Position numbers and translations under genes: made by a program
NCBI GenBank assembly: GCA_905221605.1
Contig: CAJNDS010000384.1
Location: forward strand, 105,001 to 153,805
Length of the DNA: 48,805 nucleotides
Direction: 5' to 3'
Source: Symbiodinium natans
Taxonomy: Eukaryota > Sar > Dinophyceae > Suessiales > Symbiodiniaceae
Notes under the pieces: generated by a model
The model's database searches: none
What the model was told of the DNA's origin: nothing
Seen by the model: only the letters and a program-made list of their open reading frames with translations
Part shown: positions 27,206 through 38,149 of the stretch, in pieces
How positions within the stretch are numbered: position 1 is the first letter of the stretch
Layout of the letters: each line of letters starts with the position of its first letter

Positions 27206-29888
27206 CGGGGCAAGATTGAAGAGTTCGTGGCTTGTCGTTAGGATGCAAGCTGCAAGCCGACTCTGGTTTCGGTGGTGTTTGGAGCTTCTGGTTGTGGTGC
27301 TCATCTCATCTGTCGCAACTACTCCGCCTGTGCGGTATGTCTGAGTTGTTCAGCGTGAAACCAGTTTGGCAGTTAGTTTTCAGGGGTGTTAGGGAAGGCA
27401 CGAGCTGCCGTGAGTGCTGTTTCCGTCTCTGTTCAGGGCCGGCTCTTGCATAGACCTCGCTTCTCATCGAGAGGCAGGCTGTTGAGGTTTGTGTTCCTGC
27501 CCATCGCCGAGCCGGTGGCAGTCAATGGCAGCCAGTGGGGCAGAACCTTCTGGGGCAGCGCACCAAAATCGGCACAAGCACTGTTGCTCTAAAGAGCCAC
27601 AAATCAAGCTCTGTCAGGGCCTGGCTGCTCCAATCCATTCAAACTCATTGCAAGTTCAAAGACGGCAAAGGCTTCCTTAAGCTTTGCAGGCTCTTTTCAC
27701 TCTCTTAAGCTCCTCAAACGCTCCAAATTCCCTCCCTAAACTCTCTTAATCCTAAACTCCTCCAAGCTCCTCCAAGCTCTCGAAGTTTTCTGGAACATCC
27801 TCTAACCTCCTGTAACCTCCTCAACCTCTAAGCTCCCAGGTATGTCTTTCAGGATGCTGGAGCGACTGAAGCAGTTGCAGTAGGAACCGGGGAGCTGTGT
27901 AAAGACAAGCTGGAAGGCTAGCGAAGGCTAGTGAAGGCCAGCTCCTTTCTCTATTTCTTTTCTCTATGCTATTCATCTTTTGAAGATGATCATGGGTCAT
28001 CTCTGCACTCGCAGCATGGCACCGCACCAGAAGGAATGCGCCGCCGCGAAACAAGGTATGTGCGACGTGGTTCAAGGCTGCTGACTGACATATCCCCCTC
28101 TCAGACTGGGGCAGTGATTCGTGCTCTGTTAGGTTGGTTTCGGATTGGATGGGAATGAGGGCTCTTTTGTAGGGGGTTAAAGGCCGTTGGGGGTCTTCGG
28201 AAGTTCCCGAAGGACTGAGAGGTCCCAGAATGCAGGAAACAACACCAAATCTCACGGACAGCCCAACTCCACCGAATGGCGGTGGAGTTGAGATAGATCT
28301 TTTTTTAGAGTTTAGGGGTTTAGGGTTCCGTTTAGTGCCGTTCATCGAATGCTTCGCAGATGAGGTCGTGGTGGCTCTTTCCACTGTGCTGGCCTTGTGT
28401 GTGCCCGAGTCTTTTCCAATGCCAGAAGCATCCAGCAGCTTCGTTCCTTGTGCATCTTGAAAGGAACTCGATTTCTGGCTTCGTGCTGGTGGGAAGGTGG
28501 AATTTGCTACGTTGCAGAGTTTGGGGCCCATGTGCTAGTAGGAATGAGCGTCTTCCTGTGTTGCTCTTAGCCGCCAGGCCAAAGCCTGATGTCCAGAGGC
28601 TGCAAGGCATAGCAGATCGTCGGACTTGAGCGGTGTTATGAGCTAGTGTCCCGTGGTGCCACACATCCTGCATGGTGGGGGCTTTTACCTCTCAGGCCTA
28701 CTAGGCAACGAGACACGTGCAACACCAGGGCCTATGTTGCAGAGTAGCGGTATGTGATTTCCCCCCCTCCCGGTACTTCTTCAAAAGGCCACGTAAGTTC
28801 TGGCGAGGAAAGCGCAAGTTACGCACCAATCGGAGAACAGTGCAGAGCCCTACACTCAAAAAAACCACATATGCCACATGAATTACTTGTGCGAGTTGGG
28901 GGCTCCAAAAGGCACAGCTCTAATTTGCGGGTGGCGGCATGCTCATCGAAGCTGGTGTGCCGATTCAATCCATTTTGGGAAACGTTATCATGCTTCTGCT
29001 ATTGCAGACATGTCTTTGTGTCTCGTTGAGAAGCGATGGTCACCGATGATTGAGAGTGTTGCAGAAGCATGTCGCATGATCCTTGGCTGTAGTGTGGTGC
29101 TGCGCCTGTGCCAGTGTTGGGGGCGTCAGCAGCTCCCTATAGCGCAGCGCCGCTGCCCCTGTCAGCCTGTCATTGCAAGGGGCGTAGTTTGACTGCGGAG
29201 GGGTGTGGCTTCGCCCAGCTGACAAGGGCAAGCAACTCATTGTGGTCTGACCGCCTCCAAATGAGGCCACCGGACAAAACCGCCTTGCTCCTTGCTGTTC
29301 GCCAAGGTGGGTTTTTGCTTTGCAAGCTATGAGTAGGCCATGCAAGGTGGGGCATCGCAAACAGTGACAAGACCTTGACATGTTACTATATTGCTCATGT
29401 GCAGGCGTTGCTGAGCGAGGTGGCACTCAGATTTGGCAGGCTTCTGCCTTCGCTGCCAGTCAGAGTTGCATTGAAACGGTTTGCAGAAACTTAGCTGTTC
29501 TGTGCTTGTCGGGCCGAACAAAGGCTGCAGCGCAGGCGCTTGCACAGAATCTGGATGGAAGCACCTGGGGCAGATTTCAGCAGAGGTTCAAATGATACGA
29601 AGAGGACTATTTCAATTCCTGGCAAGCCGATTTTTGTGCAAGATATGCCGAGGCCAAGAAGATGCTGAGCTCGTCCTTGCCAAGGCGCGCAACGCGGGGC
29701 AACGCACAGTCGGAGAGCTGTGCCCTTTAACATGGAGAGAGTGAAGCGAGTGAAGAGGGCTCCTTTCTTTGGAATCGAGGCCGGAGAGTGACCACACTTC
29801 TTTTCTCGGGGAGTGAGTAGTGTGAATTGTGTGATGGTGATGGTGGCCGTGACAAGAGGTCCTTGACGGCACAGCACGACCACGACGA
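27206..29888. other. No gene named; decayed simple repeats and weak frames
   Basis: 27683-27835 is a decayed CTCCTCAA/CTCTTAA-type simple repeat. 28303-28328 holds AGAGTTTAGGGGTTTAGGG. A 236-codon minus frame (27821-28531) crosses both and is probably chance. Plus 28878-29192 (MNYLCELGAPKGTALICGW ... PMIESVAEACRMILGCSVV) and plus 29404-29595 (ALAQNLDGSTWGRFQQRF) look partly protein-like but have no recognised domain. Confidence 0.3.
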
Positions 29889-29938
29889 CGATGATGATGG
29901 TGATGATGGTGATGATGGTGATGATGGTGATGATGAAG
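29889..29938. repeat. GATGATGGT microsatellite
   Basis: About five 9-bp units GATGATGGT with GAC/GAT edges. It yields a poly-His run on the minus strand and poly-Met/Val on the plus, which should not be called protein. Confidence 0.92.
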
Positions 29939-32657
29939 ACTACGGCTACTGCGTCTAGCAGATGCCCGCGACTGACTACTGGTGTTCCCACTGCTCCTAC
30001 CGCTCTTTGTATTTCTATATATTCCACGACCTCCACAGTGCAGATGGCTTGCCCTGTGCGGCAACATGTCTTCGGTTGAGTTACGCCTCTTCAAGTCCTG
30101 CGGAGGCCTTCGGCTGGACAGGGTGGTTTCAGCTCAACAGGCCACCAAGCTCAGGGCAGTTGGTTTGAAACGGATGACGAAGCTCCAAGACGTTGATGTC
30201 TGAGGCCAAGCTACCTCAAGCCCAAGCTTCCGCCGGCCAGAGGCCAAAGGTGGCCCAAACGCCGTTAAACGCCGTTCGAAGCCATTCAAAGCCCAAAAGG
30301 AGCAGAGGGTTGTGATCGCTGCGTTCGTCTCTACCGCGCCGAGGCTCCGGAGCAGGTCTCTGGAGCGCTGATGCCTCAGCAAATCTGAGCAACACACAGA
30401 GGCAGACTAGAGGCAGGTCATGTGCAGACAAAATGAGCTACATGCCAATTCCAACTTGATTGTGCAGAGGGCTTGCCGTCTGTGGGCACATGTTCCATGC
30501 GCAAGCCGGAGCACGCTGTTGCGATGCGCGTTGCACCCTTCGCACTTTGGGAAGCGCCTCCGAGAGAGTCCCATCTCAGGCTGCCCTGACCCGTTTGCTT
30601 CCCTTGAGGCTTCGGTGGCTCAGGGAGGGCCCATTGCAGCTGACAGCTGAGCCCCTCGCCCAGACTTTCCCAATGGATCGACGAAGCCTTTCGCCGCAGA
30701 TCTGAGGCAGTTGCGCCGGGCCCTGGCGGTCAAGCCCCTGGTGTACTTAAAGGACGCTGCCCGAAGCCTCTCGGATCTGTCGTGGAGCTCCCACATGATC
30801 TGGGTCTCGAAAAGGAGCCACAGGCTTCCTATGAACGGGCTCTGCAGGCCCGGACTTGAAAAAACTCAAGAAGGACCCTATGCCTCATGCCTCCTCTGAG
30901 TCCTTCCAAGCATTGCACAATGGGGGGACCTTTCTTGCACCGTCGCCAGGTGGCGCCGGAGCAGTGGCGCTCCCCGCAGGCTTTCAAAGCGCTTCTGCTG
31001 CGGGAGCCGCAGGTGTTGGACCTGCCCCTTGGCCTTGGGCTATAGGGTCTTCAGAGAATTCCAAGGCTTCAAAGGCTTCCCCAAGGCTTCAAAGGCTTCA
31101 ATGGTCAAAGGGATAAGAGGAGTGGATCAAAGGGTAGTGGGCTCACGATTTGACAAATGCCAGGACGCACAACTGCCTGCTTACAGATCCGGCGGACCGT
31201 GGGCACCCTACGTATGGCTAATCTTCGGGAATCTTGCTGAGAAGTGTCAGATGCAACATGCAGGCCCGTAATCAGCAGTGTCACATCGCCGCAAGCTAAG
31301 AGCTGCTTCTGATCACATTGAGGTGTCAAAGATGAGTGGGGCGAAGCCGTCCACTGCGATGGTAAGTGCGGCTTGGACTGTCTTGGTTGCCTGAAGTCGT
31401 GGTTGAGCGACTTCGCGTGTTGGGCTCCTGCCTGATTGCTCTGACCTCTTTGCAGCAAACTTGTTTCCGGAGCAGCACGCCGAGGCACCCACTGCTGGCG
31501 GACTGCCACTCCAAAGCTGATGGGCCAGGACGGCCCGTCTTGATTGATGCCGGCGTCTGGCGGAGGGCTTCAGCAGATGTTGTTTTCGGCATCTATATCT
31601 AAATGCAGGGCTTGCTCTCAATCTCTACGTTTTTTGGGTCTCCGCCTTCTTATCAAACAAAGCGCCGTCATGCGAGGTCCCGACACTTTCCATGCACCTT
31701 CCCGTGATGGCACATTTGCTGGTGTACTGCTGCTGACTTCTGGGCAGGTCTTGGATGGCGTGGAGGTTTAGCTTGCAGAAGACAAAAGAACGGAAGCTTC
31801 GTGCTGCACATCTCATGCGAAAGCCATCAAGAGCTGCTATAGTACGTGTCAGCAGTAACATTTGGAGCAATGTTTAGGGTCTGGGGTTGCGTCTTTAAAG
31901 TGAGTTGGAGCGGACGTCCCCCTGTTCCAGGCTCTTATGCGGCAAGCATTTGAAGATCCGAACGTGAAGTTCGATTTGAAGGCGGGAAGGCCAACATAGA
32001 TCATAAAGGCATAGCCGACAACGAACACACATTCTGCCTTTGCGAGATGATGCAGAACTTTCTGACCAGCGTCCTTGAGCACCATGCGAAGGCCTTTGCC
32101 CAGTTTGTTGGCCCACTTTGGTGGTGGGCACTTCTTTGCTCGCACCGTCAGTGTTTTTCCAATGTTGGAGTGTCGATTTTTCCCCAGGCATGGGATGTCA
32201 GAGTGGCAGCTGCTGGCCGGGAGGCCGTCTGAAGCTCGGGTTCAAGAGTGGTTCAAGTCAGCTGCGCCTGAGAAAAGTCAACAAGTTCACGAAAGTTCAC
32301 AAGAATTCACAACAGTTCAGAAGAGTTGCACGAGGGCGGCTTCTTCTGCACAGGGTTTCATTTGACCAAAGTCGGCTTCCCGAACTCCAGTTCTGCATCT
32401 TTTCTCTCGTGCTGCAAAGAGTATTGGAAATTTTAGTGGAAATAGCCTTGCTAAAACACGAAGTGGAGCCTGTTCTCACCATCATGTCGGGCTCGGGCAC
32501 TCCAGCGTACATGATCGCCAATCGACTCTGAAGACTTCCCGCAGCTTCAGCTTGAGTGGCGGCCTTTGCACTTGATTGGGCCATAACAGGTGGGCCAGCG
32601 CGCATCTATCCGCCGCCTTGAGCTGTGATACGGGAAGGCCTTTCGTGCCATGGATGC
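29939..32657. other. No gene named; scattered exon-like pieces
   Basis: Pieces worth recording: plus 30111-30203 (RLDRVVSAQQATKLRAVGLK, then RMTKLQDVDV and stop); plus 30468-30502 (GLAVCGHMFHA), which resembles the CGHxFH core of a RING-H2 finger but lacks its partner cysteines nearby; plus 30649-30858 (SPRLSQWIDEAFRRRSEAVA); plus 31332-31361 (MSGAKPSTAM before GTAAGT); minus 31849-32145 (WANKLGKGLRMVLKDAGQKV, then FVVGYAFMIYVGLPAF). A 10-bp GTTCACRAAN repeat lies at about 32283-32325. None is firm enough to call. Confidence 0.25.
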
Positions 32658-33836
32658 ATGCTGAGGACCCTTGCAGAAAGCAGCAGTGAGTTCCGCCGGT
32701 TGAGCGAGCACGTGGTCCGAACTGGCGCAGCACCTTCCCGTGATCGCTTTGGCAGCAGCGAACGCACGGTGCAGAAGGCCCTGCAAGTCTTTCGAATAGA
32801 GCGAATCTTAATGTCGGATGCAGAGACGAAGTACCGTGAGCAGCGAATGAATATGTTTCTGGATCGAGGTGCCTCAAGATGTGAACTGCAAGACTGCTGT
32901 GCCTTGCGACCCGATTCGTTTCATGACCTCGACATTGGCTTGGACGAGCTCCTGTTGTACCATGGTTGTCGAGCAGGCAGTATTCATGGGATTCTTCACG
33001 AGGGCTTTGATCCTTCCCGCTCTGGAGAGCGTGCCGGTCAGTTCTTTGGATGTGGTACCTACTTCGCTGACGTCGCTGCAAAGGCAGACAGTTACGTAGA
33101 CGTAGCTCCTGACGGCGTGAGATGCATCATTGTCGCGCAAGTTTGCCTTGGGAAGGCGTTGAGAGCTCTCCGTGCCATGCCAAGATTTCATCCAAGCTGC
33201 AGGGAAGCTGAGGACGAGGGCCCCGCCTGCGATTCTGTGATAGGAGAAGACACGAAACATGGTGGAATCTTGGACCACAGAGAGTACGTGATATATCGGG
33301 GTGCGCAGGCCATTCCGCGGTATCTGGTTTGGTATCAGCACTGCGAGGGCTGCAGCTGTTTTAGGTGCAGGTCGGCCTTACACTCTGCTCGGCCGATGGC
33401 ATTGCCTCCATTGCGACTGCCTGCTGCGGCTTCAAATGCTGCGGGCGCAGTCGCGGGCAGCACATCGCCCGCTCCGCCAGCCCCGCGGTCCATCTCCGCG
33501 AGGAGTGCACGAAACAGAGCGACGACAGCAACTCAGGCAACACTAGCTGATGAAGCTGCAGCTTCCTCATTTTCCTCACTGCAAAGGCGAGGCTTGCGAG
33601 CGACCAGCTGGGAGCGACCCCGGAACAAAAGCAACAAAGATGCTTTGAGCCACGGTGCAACAGGATCAACTGCCGCATCAACTGCCAGAAGCCCGAATCC
33701 TCGCGTAGAAAGTGAACGCTTCTCAGCAGCTCCCTCTTTATGCCCCGGGAAAGTCCACAGCAGACCCCCGAATGCTGAGGCAGAGCTGCTCGCCTTGGCG
33801 GCCTTGCGCCAGCGCGGCGAGGCCTCTCAAGCTTGA
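32658..33836 (+). CDS. PARP catalytic-domain (ADP-ribosyltransferase) protein, intronless
   Basis: The frame is open from 32625, but that codon is GTG; the first ATG is 32658, giving 392 codons to TGA 33834-33836. Counting from the GTG, the catalytic domain spans about residues 52-240: VFRIERILMSDAETKYREQR, then LLYHGCRAGSIHGILHEGFD, GQFFGCGTYFADVAAKADSY, and HREYVIYRGAQAIPRYLVWY. The H-Y-E triad of classical PARPs is present: H113 in LYHG, Y146 in GTYFAD, E220 in HREYVIY, so it is likely active in NAD-dependent ADP-ribosylation, possibly polymer forming. A Cys-rich CEGCSCFRC follows the domain. The remaining ~150 residues are Ala/Ser/Arg-rich and look disordered. No WWE, zinc or macro domain is seen; an upstream exon could add one. 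The intact, unsplit frame contrasts with the split genes around it. Confidence 0.85.
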   Translation: MLRTLAESSSEFRRLSEHVVRTGAAPSRDRFGSSERTVQKALQVFRIERILMSDAETKYREQRMNMFLDRGASRCELQDCCALRPDSFHDLDIGLDELLLYHGCRAGSIHGILHEGFDPSRSGERAGQFFGCGTYFADVAAKADSYVDVAPDGVRCIIVAQVCLGKALRALRAMPRFHPSCREAEDEGPACDSVIGEDTKHGGILDHREYVIYRGAQAIPRYLVWYQHCEGCSCFRCRSALHSARPMALPPLRLPAAASNAAGAVAGSTSPAPPAPRSISARSARNRATTATQATLADEAAASSFSSLQRRGLRATSWERPRNKSNKDALSHGATGSTAASTARSPNPRVESERFSAAPSLCPGKVHSRPPNAEAELLALAALRQRGEASQA

Positions 33837-34105
33837 CAAGCGGTGCCGACATGCTCCGTTCGATGTTCTTTGTGGGAGAGCGGTCTTGGGTTTCGGGATC
33901 ATTCAGGGCTGTTTGTGAGTCCTTCCTCCGTAGCTTGCAATGGTTGTCTTTACTTTGCGTCATGTCGCCTCGTCGGCTCAGACTGCGAAGCCGGGTGTGA
34001 ACTCCAAGACTTCGCAGCTGGTATCACAAGCTTGCTTGCTAGCTGAACTATACCTCGAATCGCAACACAGAAGAGAAAAACAACAACTGTCGACCGCTTG
34101 CAGCC

Positions 34106-34833
34106 ATGGACGATGAAGGGGAAAATGAGTTCGTCGTCGAGCAGGTCAATGAAGTCGTGAAAAACGCCATTACCAAGACCCTTGGAGGGCCGCGTGTCAA
34201 GAAGACGGTCTCACCACGTGGCCTCAGCCTCTGCAGCACTTTGCCTTAGGTCGCAGTACAGCAAGGAGCGCGTCACTTCGTGGACTAACCAGATCATTGA
34301 CGAGTGCTTGAAGGATGAATGCTAGCAGTCTGCCACCATGAGTTTAGAGATGCTTTGCTGTCCAGACTCTCGGGCATTTGTGTATCTCTCCTAGTTTTTA
34401 CTCGTTCACGCTGGCTTCATGTTCAGAGGAGCTTGCAAAGCTGAACAAGCCCTTCAAATATGTGACGTATCTGAATCGCGTTCCCGCTTCTTGCCATGGC
34501 CCATAATGGCCCGACATGCTAAGAGCCTGGTCCATGCAGGTTGTCACCTGCATCATTATGCAGAAGAGTGGCGCGCCACTACACACCGGTATTGCCTTGC
34601 ACTGGGACACGAAGACAGATGGAACTGCATGCGTGCAAGTGGGGACAGACACCATGGACCCTGGGCAGCATTGATCGGAAAGTCAAGTTCTCAAGGGTCG
34701 GGAATACTTTGCAGCTGTACTCAGCTACTATGTCTGATCTGGCCGCAGGGATAAGCGGGTGCGTGGGATCCGCTTGGGGATTCTGGAGCCGTTTCCCAAA
34801 TCCAAGGACTGCATCACGACCGTGTGCGCATGA
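34106..34833 (+). CDS. Tctex1-type dynein light chain, copy 1 (five exons)
   Basis: Exons 34106-34188, 34250-34313, 34429-34461, 34540-34656 and 34807-34833 join in frame to 107 residues plus TGA, the usual size of this family. Text: MDDEGENEFVVEQVNEVVKN, AITKTLGG|SQYSKERVTSW, NQIIDECLK|ELAKLNKPFKY, VVTCIIMQKSGAPLHT, HWDTKTDGTACVQVGTDTM, DCITTVCA. The KPFKYxVTCxIMQKxGAxLHT block and WD..TDG turn are the family hallmark. The protein is a homodimeric light chain that binds dynein intermediate chain and cargo in cytoplasmic or axonemal motors. Donors in order: GC, GA, GT, GA; all acceptors are AG followed by G. The C-terminal strand is shorter than in animals. A second copy lies 1385 bp downstream in the same orientation. 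Confidence 0.88.
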
Positions 34834-35490
34834 GCCTTGTCATGCCTTACTTAGATATTTCTGTTTTTGCCTGGAGTGACAACTACCGTATGCAGGGGAA
34901 TCAGGCACTGCGTGCCGAATGGACCAGAAGATTGTGCGAGGTATGATTTGAGCCAGCAGAGTCTGCCGACATGCCCAAGCCGGAGGTGCAAGGAGGCCCC
35001 CGAGTATTTTGCTTTGACTGTCAAAGCCAAGAACCCTGCCCAGCGGCTTCAAGTGTCACGAGTCTGATCGCCTTTGAATCCTTAGAGCACCCTGCACGGC
35101 GCTGTGGTGGACTTGTCACCTGATGCAAAGGCCCAGAACGAGGACGACGTTGAGGAGTGCTTGGAACACAGTTTCACTGTTCATAGAATCCTGATGCATT
35201 GCAGGCAACAAAAAGTTCCATGGGCCAATGACACTGCATGATGCTTGCGACACGCTGCATGTTCACGTGCAGCCATCCTTGACTTCTTGTTTGTTGCCGT
35301 GTCTGCGACTTGTGCCCCGATGTTCGCAGGCTGAGCTGGGTCTGTGATGGGAAGGAGACCTCCACCCTGCATGTGGCTGCATTGGCTCAGGCAGCAGGGT
35401 GAAGCACACCCAGTTGACCTCAAAGAGGTGTCTGCTGCTGCAGTGTGGAGCTATTGAAAGCGGTCGCCTTTGCAAGAAGATCCCCGAGCA

Positions 35491-36283
35491 ATGGACGATG
35501 AAGGAGAGAATGAGTTTGTCAGCGAGCAGGTCAACGAAATTGTCAAGAACGCAATCACCAAGACTCTTGGAGGGCCCGGAAGTTTCCACACAAGCAGCAT
35601 GTGCGCATGAGGGTTCAGGTGTTCAGCTTTATCTTACTAGCCCTGTCAGGTCGCAGTACAGCAAGGAACGCGTCACTTCTTGGACGAATCAAATCATTGA
35701 TGAATGCCTAAAGGACCTGGGTCGCAATTCTCATGTAGCTTGGGCTCCCTGCCTTTCCAGTATTTACCAGTTGGTGGCAGGTTCTAGAGTGCCTTGCAGG
35801 AGCTTGCAAAGTTGAACAAGCCTTTCAAGTATGCAGCTTGCCCACACTTCTTATTAGTTTGACGCGCGCCCCTGCTTGAGTGGTTCAACAATGCAATTCA
35901 ATACCCCATAGTAATGTTTTTCCACTGCAGCAAAGGTGGTCACTTGCATCATCATGCAGAAAAGTGGTGCGCCGTTGCACACTGCGCTGACACTGCACTG
36001 GGACACGAAAACCGATGGCACCTCATGCGTGCAAGTGGGAACCGATACCATGGCCCCTCGCTTTCACTTTGGAACTAGGCATGTCACGAGCCAGAGACGA
36101 CGAGGGAGGAGAGAGAAAAAGAGCGAGGGAGCTCATGAACGAATGTGCGTTCATCACATCGCATCAGCGTTCAAGTTCGGACGCCCAAGTTGCCAGTTCG
36201 ATGATGAATACGATCAGCTGCCATCAATGTGCGTCATGCTGTCTACCTGTGCTAAGGATTGCATCACGACAGTCTGTGCATGA
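35491..36283 (+). CDS. Tctex1-type dynein light chain, copy 2 (five exons)
   Basis: Exons 35491-35573, 35650-35713, 35800-35832, 35936-36052 and 36257-36283 have exactly the lengths of copy 1 (83, 64, 33, 117, 27) and also give 107 residues. I count six amino-acid changes from copy 1 (positions 11, 17, 77, 78, 79, 90), most of them mild. Introns differ in length (76, 86, 103, 204 against 61, 115, 78, 150) and are not obviously alignable. Donors here are GC, GA, GC, GC. Frame and key motifs (KPFKY, IIMQKSGAPLHT, TKTDGTSCVQVG) are intact, so both copies look functional. Tandem arrays of near-identical genes are typical of dinoflagellates. Intergenic spacing is 657 bp; no shared promoter motif was recognised. 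Confidence 0.88.
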
Positions 36284-37002
36284 AGCTTGTCTGAGGGTTG
36301 TACTGCCTGTCCATCCATGCGCTAGTGTGATCGAAGCTGCTAGAACATATGTTCGGCTGCGCATGCTACGCCGTGAATGAAGACACAAAACTGCCCCGAG
36401 GCATGATCTGAGATCTCGTCGGTAGAACTTTGAGAAGGAGCGAGTTGGCAGACGGCAGAGCTCCTTTGTCCGATCTTTAGCTGTGAGCCTTCACTTCTGC
36501 AACCATCCCAAACAAAGCTAACACGTTGCATAAGAGGTGAAAATCTGCCTGAGCCCCCGCCAGCTCCAGTTGAATCGTGCTCACCCATCGCCACCAATGC
36601 GGAGAGCCGAAGCTGTCCCCAAAAGTGTTCTCAAGATGAAGCATCCTTGGGCCTTGGTAGTGCTGACGGCTTCTGCACTGGCACTTGTGGCCAATGCATG
36701 ATGTGCTGAGAATAGCATCTTGCTGATGTACAGTAGCATTCCTGCTTTGCAGCTTTGCATCCTTGCCGTATGACAAAAAGAGAGAGAAGGGAATGTAGGG
36801 CGCTGAAGTGCGCAGTTGAATGGTGCGTTTGCATTCACATCAGCGGCAACTGCCTGTCGCCGTTTGCCATCTTCGTGCCAGGCCGTTGACGATGGGACGG
36901 AAGTGTCGATCAGTCTCTGAGCGCGATGGCGAATGCCAACGAGATGATAGTTCGTTAAGGTGGTCATCCCCCACCCCCAGCATCTGCAGTTGGTGTCCCA
37001 AA
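36284..37002. other. Downstream of the dynein light chain pair; no gene seen
   Basis: Minus frames up to 128 codons (36581-36967) lack domain character. It presumably contains the 3' end of copy 2. Confidence 0.35.
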
Positions 37003-37112
37003 ACCCTAAGCCCTAAACCCTAAACCCAAAACCCTAAACCCAAAACCCTAAACCCTAAACCCTAAACCCTAAACCCTAAACCCTAAGCCCTAAACCCTAA
37101 ACCCTAAACCCT
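37003..37112. repeat. CCCTAAA telomere-like array, block 1 (reverse orientation)
   Basis: About 15 units of CCCTAAA with CCCAAAA and CCCTAAG variants. Confidence 0.95.
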
Positions 37113-37247
37113 TAGCCAAATGTCTTTGTCGCCTCGGCGCTGGCAAATGCCAGCCGGGGGTTTTTCCACACAGTGCCCTCAAGTGGGTGCTGCTGTCACG
37201 ATTTCAAGGCGGATGAGGCAAAAGATTGACAACGACCTACTGTGAAC

Positions 37248-37393
37248 TCCCTAAACCCTAACCGTAAACCCCAAACCCCAAACCCAAAACCTTAAACCCT
37301 CAACCCTAAACCCTAAACCCTAAACCCTAAACCCTAAACCCTAAACCCTGAACCCTGAACCCTGAACCCTGAACCCTGAACCCTGAACCCTAA
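37248..37393. repeat. CCCTAAA / CCCTGAA telomere-like array, block 2 (reverse orientation)
   Basis: Starts with variants (CCGTAAA, CCCCAAA), passes through clean CCCTAAA units, then about seven units of CCCTGAA. Confidence 0.95.
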
Positions 37394-37524
37394 GCAGCTA
37401 CAACCACCTACGGATTGAATTGCACAGCAAGCCCAAGCCTTTGGCGCCGAGCTGCCGCAGCCCAAAGCTTGTGCGACCGAGACGGGTTAACACCAAGAGC
37501 CCTACTACCCTTAAGAAAAAGAGG

Positions 37525-37615
37525 GCTTAGGGTTTAGGGTCTAGGGTCTAGGGTTTAGGGTTGAGGGTTTAGGGTTTAGGGTTTAGGGTTTAGGGTCTAG
37601 CGTCTAGGGTTTAGG
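37525..37615. repeat. TTTAGGG / TCTAGGG telomere-like array, block 3 (forward orientation)
   Basis: Clean TTTAGGG units mixed with TCTAGGG and TCTAGCG, opposite in orientation to blocks 1 and 2. Confidence 0.95.
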
Positions 37616-37849
37616 GACAGACAAGGTGGCAGCCTTGCCCAACATCCCACAACACCCAGCATACTCAGCATACCTAACATGCCCAAACGGCCCGCAGACC
37701 AGGCAGACCTCCCCTTAAACACAGGTGTTTCCTTGAGCCACAAGACCCCAACAACCTCAAGTGATGTAGGTTTTTCTTTCTTGTAACCCCAAAAGGACAC
37801 CAAATGTATACACTATTATACAATCACCAATACTCGGAACCTTATACAC

Positions 37850-38149
37850 TCACCAAAAACAGTAATATAAACCCTGCTCCAAGTGCTTAAAGCCCTGTTT
37901 GCAAACAGCGGCAACATGTGGAAACCATGTGGAAACCATGTGGAAACCCCTCGAGACTACTCTCCTGAAACTAGGTCCCACAACTTCTCCGACGCTTGCC
38001 ATCGCTACCGACCCCACAGCTTCCGTTTGGTTAAGCATGACTCGCATAAGCAATTCAGGCGTCTCCATGAGCAAGAGATTCTTTAGCTTGTCAACCACAT
38101 CTCCGCCTGTGTACACGACAAGCTGCAGCATTGCCGAGATTGTCGGCAT
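37850..38149 (-). CDS. Weak candidate exon, unknown
   Basis: The minus strand reads MPTISAMLQLVVYTGGDVVD, KLKNLLLMETPELLMRVMLN, QTEAVGSVAMASVGEVVGPS: amphipathic helices with protein-like composition for about 65 residues. Beyond this (37914-37947) the frame runs into a 12-bp repeat, so the exon would end near 37970. The plus strand is also open here. No family recognised. Confidence 0.25.
   Translation of the reverse strand: MPTISAMLQLVVYTGGDVVDKLKNLLLMETPELLMRVMLNQTEAVGSVAMASVGEVVGPSFRRVVSRGFHMVSTWFPHVAAVCKQGFKHLEQGLYYCFW
37914..37947. repeat. 12-bp tandem repeat CATGTGGAAACC
   Basis: Three copies in a row. Confidence 0.92.

Noticed and set aside
27821-28531. 236-codon minus-strand protein
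   Set aside because: The frame crosses a decayed simple repeat and a telomere-like word, has no domain or regular secondary structure pattern, and overlaps plus frames of similar quality.
29612-30094. Poly-histidine protein on the minus strand
   Set aside because: The His run comes from the GATGATGGT microsatellite; flanking text is not protein-like.
30468-30502. RING-H2 finger (CGHMFHA)
   Set aside because: Only the central CGHxFH is present; no flanking C-x2-C pairs can be found in nearby phase-compatible exons.
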